Below are positions 5,735-8,419 of a stretch of DNA of 8,419 nt, in pieces. This DNA is from Methanosarcinales archaeon (lineage in GTDB: Archaea; Halobacteriota; Methanosarcinia; Methanosarcinales; Methanogasteraceae). Both the position numbers and the translations under genes were made by a program. A model generated the notes under the pieces. The model saw nothing but the letters and a program-made list of their open reading frames with translations. It was not told the origin of the DNA and did no database searches. The stretch lies in the NCBI GenBank assembly GCA_030672345.1, contig DAOVGO010000127.1, positions 1 through 8,419 of the forward strand, written 5' to 3'. Position 1 is the stretch's first letter. Every line of letters begins with the position of its first letter.

Positions 5735-7963
5735 ATGCGACTCCAATTCAAGTTGATCATCCTCTTTCTCTCGGTCTCGATCGTGCCGTTTGGCATCATC
5801 GGGTATTATACGTACACCCTTTCCACCGAATCGATGGAGGATCATGCTTTCGTGCATCTGACCTCAGTGGCGCACACAAGAGCCGATTACCTTGATTCGT
5901 GGTTTGTGTACATGCAGGACAACGCAGAGGTCGTCGCAGGCGCGCCATCGGTGGTCTGGAACCTTGGGGTGATGGAGACTGCCAACTCGTCGAGTATCGA
6001 ATACCAGCAGGCAAAGGAAGCCATCGAGGCGTTTGAGGATCTTGCGATGGAGGGATATGCCACGTTCGACGAGATACTCGTGCTTGACAGCGGCGGCACC
6101 ATTGTTGCGTCCACCAATAAAAACGTCGTCGGAGAGAATCGATCCTCGCGTGAATACTATCGCGAAGGGTTACATGCCGCCCACATGACCAGTGCATACA
6201 CCTCTCCGACACTCAATGTACCAACGATGCTGGTGTCTGCTCCGGTGCGCTCTGGCAACAGAACCATCGGCGTGGTGGTCTGCAGGACCAACTTCGACCT
6301 GCTCCATACAACCATACACGACCGCAAGGGGCTTGGAAAGACCGGCAGGGCTTTCCTGATCGATAGTAACGGTTATCTTGTCAGCGGTTTGCCGGATGAT
6401 GCAAAGACGATACCTATTATCATGAATACCAGTGAGGATTACTGCGGCATCGACACCAGCAACGGGAAAGAGGTGATCGTCTCCCGCGTCTGGATGCCTG
6501 ATCAGAAATGGTACATGATCGTTGAACAGGATCGCGACGAGGTGTTATATTCCCTTAACGTACTGATCGAACGGGCGATCGCGGTCACAATCGGTGTTAT
6601 TGTGTTAATCGGCATATTCTCCATATTCACCACCCGGCAGATCACAAAACCGATCGAACGGCTGCACGAGGGCGCAGAGGCTGTGGCAGCAGGTAATTAT
6701 TCGACGCAGGTTCCTGTGATAACAGACGATGAGATCGGAGCGCTGACCAGACGGTTCAATGAAATGGCATCCGAACTGGATGAAACGCACAGGAAACTGC
6801 ATGGTAAGATAGCTATTGCCAATCGAGATCTTGAAAACCAGAAAAGTACGCTTGAGAGCATACTTCGGAGCATACCAGACTGCGTCTTCGTAATCGATAC
6901 CGATTTCAGGATAACCATGGCAAATCAGGCTTGCAAGGATCTCACAGGCATATCAGAAGCGGATATTATCGGAAAGCTCTGTTATGAGGTATTCTCAAGC
7001 GATGCATGCGAACCGCAGTGCCGGCTTCGTGAATCTGCAGGTGATCATGGCGGCAGTGTATGCTGGGAGATGTATATCACCGATAAGGATGGCAGAAGCG
7101 TTTCGATCATGACCTGTGGTGCGCCGCTGCACGGTGCTGACGGGACGATCACCGGCTATGTCGAGGTGCTGCGTGATGTCACCCGGATGAAGAACGTGAC
7201 CGAAGAATTGCGAAGAGCAAATGTGGAACTGGAGCTTGCAAACAAGGAACTGACAAAACTCGATGAACTCAAGACGAACTTTTTAAACATCGCATCCCAT
7301 GAACTGCGAACCCCGCTTACATCGATTATGGGATTCACCGAGTTCGTGGCTGACGGAATGCTCGGAGAACTGAACGTCAGGCAAAAAGACGCTCTTTCAA
7401 AAGTCCTCTCAAACAGCGATCGGCTGGCACGGTTGATCAACAACATACTCGACATATCATTAATACAGGCAGGCGGGCTGGAGCTGAACATCGCCGAACT
7501 GGATTTATCAGAACTGATCAGGAATATCGCGGCAGATACGGGGCTGCTCGCCGAGAAGAAGGACATCTCGTACAACATCAATATTCCGGACCGCATCGTC
7601 ATCGAGGGGGACTGCGACCGTCTGGAGCAGGTCATCGTGAATCTGCTCAACAATGCGATCAAATTCACGCCGGACAGAGGCAGTGTATCGATCACCGGGG
7701 TCGTTGACGGCGATTGGATCAGGATTGCCATCAGCGATACCGGCATCGGCATCGCACCTGAGGATCTGCCGCACGTCTTTGAGAAGTTCTGGCAGGTCGA
7801 GAAGAGCAAGGGCATGGGTCTCGGTCTTGCGATTGTGGCAAACATCATCCATAAACACGGTGGCGCTGTCCGGGCTTCGAGCGAGGCAGGCGCCGGCAGC
7901 ACGTTTGCATTCAAGCTGCCAAAGAGGGTGCCACATCGCCCGGATGGGGCAGATAGTTTGTAA
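5735..7963 (+). CDS. Membrane sensor histidine kinase (Cache-like, HAMP, PAS, HisKA, HATPase)
   Basis: This 742-residue kinase has an N-terminal membrane helix (about 7-27), an extracellular region of about 250 residues resembling a double Cache ligand sensor (about 30-272), a second helix (278-299), HAMP (300-352), a coiled segment, a PAS domain (about 370-485), a second coiled linker (486-512), a HisKA dimerisation domain with SHELRTPLTS (phospho-acceptor His522), and an ATPase domain with N-box NLLNNAIKF (Asn640), G1 DTGIGI (668-673), F-box FEKFW and G2 GMGLGLAI. All catalytic boxes are intact, so it should autophosphorylate. The PAS domain is cysteine-rich (383, 400, 416, 425, 429, 443, 461), with CEPQC at 425-429, which could serve redox, metal or cofactor sensing. 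There is no receiver domain and no response regulator nearby, so its partner is unknown. The operon position makes the KaiC-like ATPase or the two small membrane proteins candidates. No strong ribosome binding site precedes ATG 5735, and reinitiation from the preceding gene is likely. Confidence 0.95.
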   Translation: MRLQFKLIILFLSVSIVPFGIIGYYTYTLSTESMEDHAFVHLTSVAHTRADYLDSWFVYMQDNAEVVAGAPSVVWNLGVMETANSSSIEYQQAKEAIEAFEDLAMEGYATFDEILVLDSGGTIVASTNKNVVGENRSSREYYREGLHAAHMTSAYTSPTLNVPTMLVSAPVRSGNRTIGVVVCRTNFDLLHTTIHDRKGLGKTGRAFLIDSNGYLVSGLPDDAKTIPIIMNTSEDYCGIDTSNGKEVIVSRVWMPDQKWYMIVEQDRDEVLYSLNVLIERAIAVTIGVIVLIGIFSIFTTRQITKPIERLHEGAEAVAAGNYSTQVPVITDDEIGALTRRFNEMASELDETHRKLHGKIAIANRDLENQKSTLESILRSIPDCVFVIDTDFRITMANQACKDLTGISEADIIGKLCYEVFSSDACEPQCRLRESAGDHGGSVCWEMYITDKDGRSVSIMTCGAPLHGADGTITGYVEVLRDVTRMKNVTEELRRANVELELANKELTKLDELKTNFLNIASHELRTPLTSIMGFTEFVADGMLGELNVRQKDALSKVLSNSDRLARLINNILDISLIQAGGLELNIAELDLSELIRNIAADTGLLAEKKDISYNINIPDRIVIEGDCDRLEQVIVNLLNNAIKFTPDRGSVSITGVVDGDWIRIAISDTGIGIAPEDLPHVFEKFWQVEKSKGMGLGLAIVANIIHKHGGAVRASSEAGAGSTFAFKLPKRVPHRPDGADSL

Positions 7964-8085
7964 TATGGGTTTTGCAAATGTCCGCGAATCCAAGATGCCA
8001 CAAAAAGATGCAGTGGTCAATCTGACCATGAACACACAGCGACCGATGCTCATACAACATGATCACCAACAGGAGGATTTTTGTT
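7964..8085. other. Intergenic region after the kinase, no gene seen
   Basis: I see no gene in this stretch. A + strand frame continues from inside the kinase to 8141 but is out of frame with it and has no coding character. AGGAGG at 8071-8076 is a perfect ribosome-binding motif, but the frame behind it (TTG 8081) stops within a dozen codons inside the inserted element, so it is probably fortuitous. No clear T-run terminator follows the kinase stop. Confidence 0.5.
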
Positions 8086-8093
8086 CTTTGCGC

Positions 8094-8328
8094 GTAACTA
8101 CTCAGGTACCTAAACCAATATCGGGGGACTTCGCTATGTAGGAACTACCCGAGACATGGGGCATAATGCAACCAAACAGGGAATTTAACCGCAGAGTACG
8201 CAGAGGGGCGCGGAGGGGGGATAAATAGTTAAATGCTCTGCGTTCCTCTGCGCCCTCCGCGGTTATTTTTCTTGCCAGAAAGTACAGGATCGCAATCAGG
8301 AGGCCGATCAGTATACCTGAGTAGTTAC
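8094..8328. mobile_element. Short non-autonomous transposable element (MITE-like, IS66-type ends)
   Basis: Perfect 15-bp terminal inverted repeats, GTAACTACTCAGGTA at 8094-8108 and its reverse complement at 8314-8328, bound a 235-bp element with no transposase. Exact 8-bp direct repeats flank it. GTAA at the tips and an 8-bp target duplication are hallmarks of the IS66 family, so mobilisation by an IS66-type transposase encoded elsewhere is the best guess. The family assignment is inference. The interior holds a CGCAGAG-type hairpin (8186-8265). On the minus strand just inside the right end, one frame encodes a hydrophobic stretch GILIGLLIAILYFLARK, possibly captured coding sequence or chance. 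The intact repeats suggest a fairly recent insertion. Confidence 0.7.
8186..8265. repeat. CGCAGAG-type inverted repeat inside the element
   Basis: Left arm 8186-8215 begins TAACCGCAGAG and right arm 8236-8265 ends GCGGTTA. The 30-base arms match at 24 positions around a loop of about 20 bases, including CGCAGAGG exactly. It is followed by TATTTTT, so as RNA it would resemble a hairpin terminator. Dispersed repeats built on CGCAGAGG occur in many environmental archaeal and bacterial genomes. Their function is unknown. Confidence 0.7.
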
Positions 8329-8412
8329 CTTTGCGCCATTGCGTCCTCGCGTCTTTGCGTTCTCTTATCCAATTTAACGCAAGGGCGCAAAGGCGAGAGA
8401 GACGCGAAGAGT
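8329..8412. repeat. CGCAAAG-type inverted repeat (target of the insertion)
   Basis: An imperfect inverted repeat has its left arm near 8331-8361 (TTGCGCCATTGCGTCC and then TCGCGTCTTTGCG) and its right arm near 8376-8411 (CGCAAGGGCGCAAAGGCG and then AGAGACGCGAAG). GCGTC, CTCGC and CTTTGCG pair with short offsets. It is related in style to the hairpin inside the element but has A where that family has G (CGCAAAG against CGCAGAG). Its outer left portion is displaced to 8083-8093 by the inserted element. Confidence 0.6.
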
Positions 8413-8419
8413 ATTGCCA

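Larger units (their letters stand above)
8086..8336. repeat. 8-bp target-site duplication (CTTTGCGC) flanking the inserted element
   Basis: CTTTGCGC occurs at 8086-8093 and 8329-8336, directly abutting the outer ends of the two 15-bp inverted repeats with no bases between. Removing the element and one copy rejoins a sequence reading TTCTTTGCGCCATTGCGTCC, part of the CGCAAAG-type repeat on the right. CTTTGCG also occurs at 8353-8359 as part of that repeat family, so some chance resemblance is possible. The exact abutment on both sides makes a true duplication more likely. Confidence 0.7.

Noticed and set aside
8071..8110. AGGAGG followed by a TTG start, suggesting a gene interrupted by the element
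   Set aside because: The frame encodes only about ten residues before a stop. With the element removed it simply reads through the CGCAAAG repeat and stops soon after, so there is no sign of a gene.
7653..8141. Long + strand open frame overlapping the kinase end
   Set aside because: It overlaps the kinase ATPase domain in another frame and runs into the transposable element. Its Arg/Ser-rich translation is typical of an out-of-frame shadow.

Overview
The window looks like a euryarchaeal chromosome, most likely from the methanogen/ANME side of the Euryarchaeota. The evidence is: three tRNA genes without an encoded CCA end, AT-rich TATA-like boxes about 25-35 bases ahead of the tRNA genes and of argH, archaeal-style tryptophan and arginine biosynthesis enzymes, and a double-domain KaiC-family ATPase next to a bacterial-type histidine kinase. 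All genes recognised with confidence are on the + strand. I cannot name a genus from sequence alone.

Left part (1-1346): the last 39 codons of an unidentified gene end at 120. A perfect T-rich hairpin follows at once, then about 300 bases of degenerate tandem repeats (units of roughly 51-74 bases). The three internal units each carry a perfect 9-bp T-rich hairpin. trpC (indole-3-glycerol phosphate synthase) follows. Its reading frame is open back into the last repeat, but the real start is almost certainly the internal ATG at 546.

Middle part (1347-3312): a small tRNA cluster, Ile(GAT), Phe(GAA) and Gly(GCC), is followed only 33 bases later by argH (argininosuccinate lyase). The argH TATA-like box sits at a distance that suggests a leaderless mRNA. 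A 364-base stretch without a convincing gene (3313-3676) holds a GNRA-type hairpin, a T-rich hairpin and a faint minus-strand open frame.

Right part (3677-7963): four tightly packed genes form one probable signalling operon. They are a two-domain KaiC-like ATPase, two small three-helix membrane proteins whose starts overlap the previous stop codons by 1 and 4 bases, and, 11 bases later, a 742-residue membrane histidine kinase (extracellular sensor, HAMP, Cys-rich PAS, HisKA, HATPase). No response regulator lies in the window. A plausible model is a membrane sensor complex that signals to, or is modulated by, the KaiC-like ATPase. This is the most interesting system here.

Right edge (7964-8419): no convincing gene. 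A 235-bp element has perfect 15-bp terminal inverted repeats beginning GTAA, bounded exactly by an 8-bp direct repeat CTTTGCGC. This is the signature of a short non-autonomous transposable element, with features matching the IS66 family. It contains one GC-rich hairpin repeat (CGCAGAG type) and is inserted into another (CGCAAAG type).
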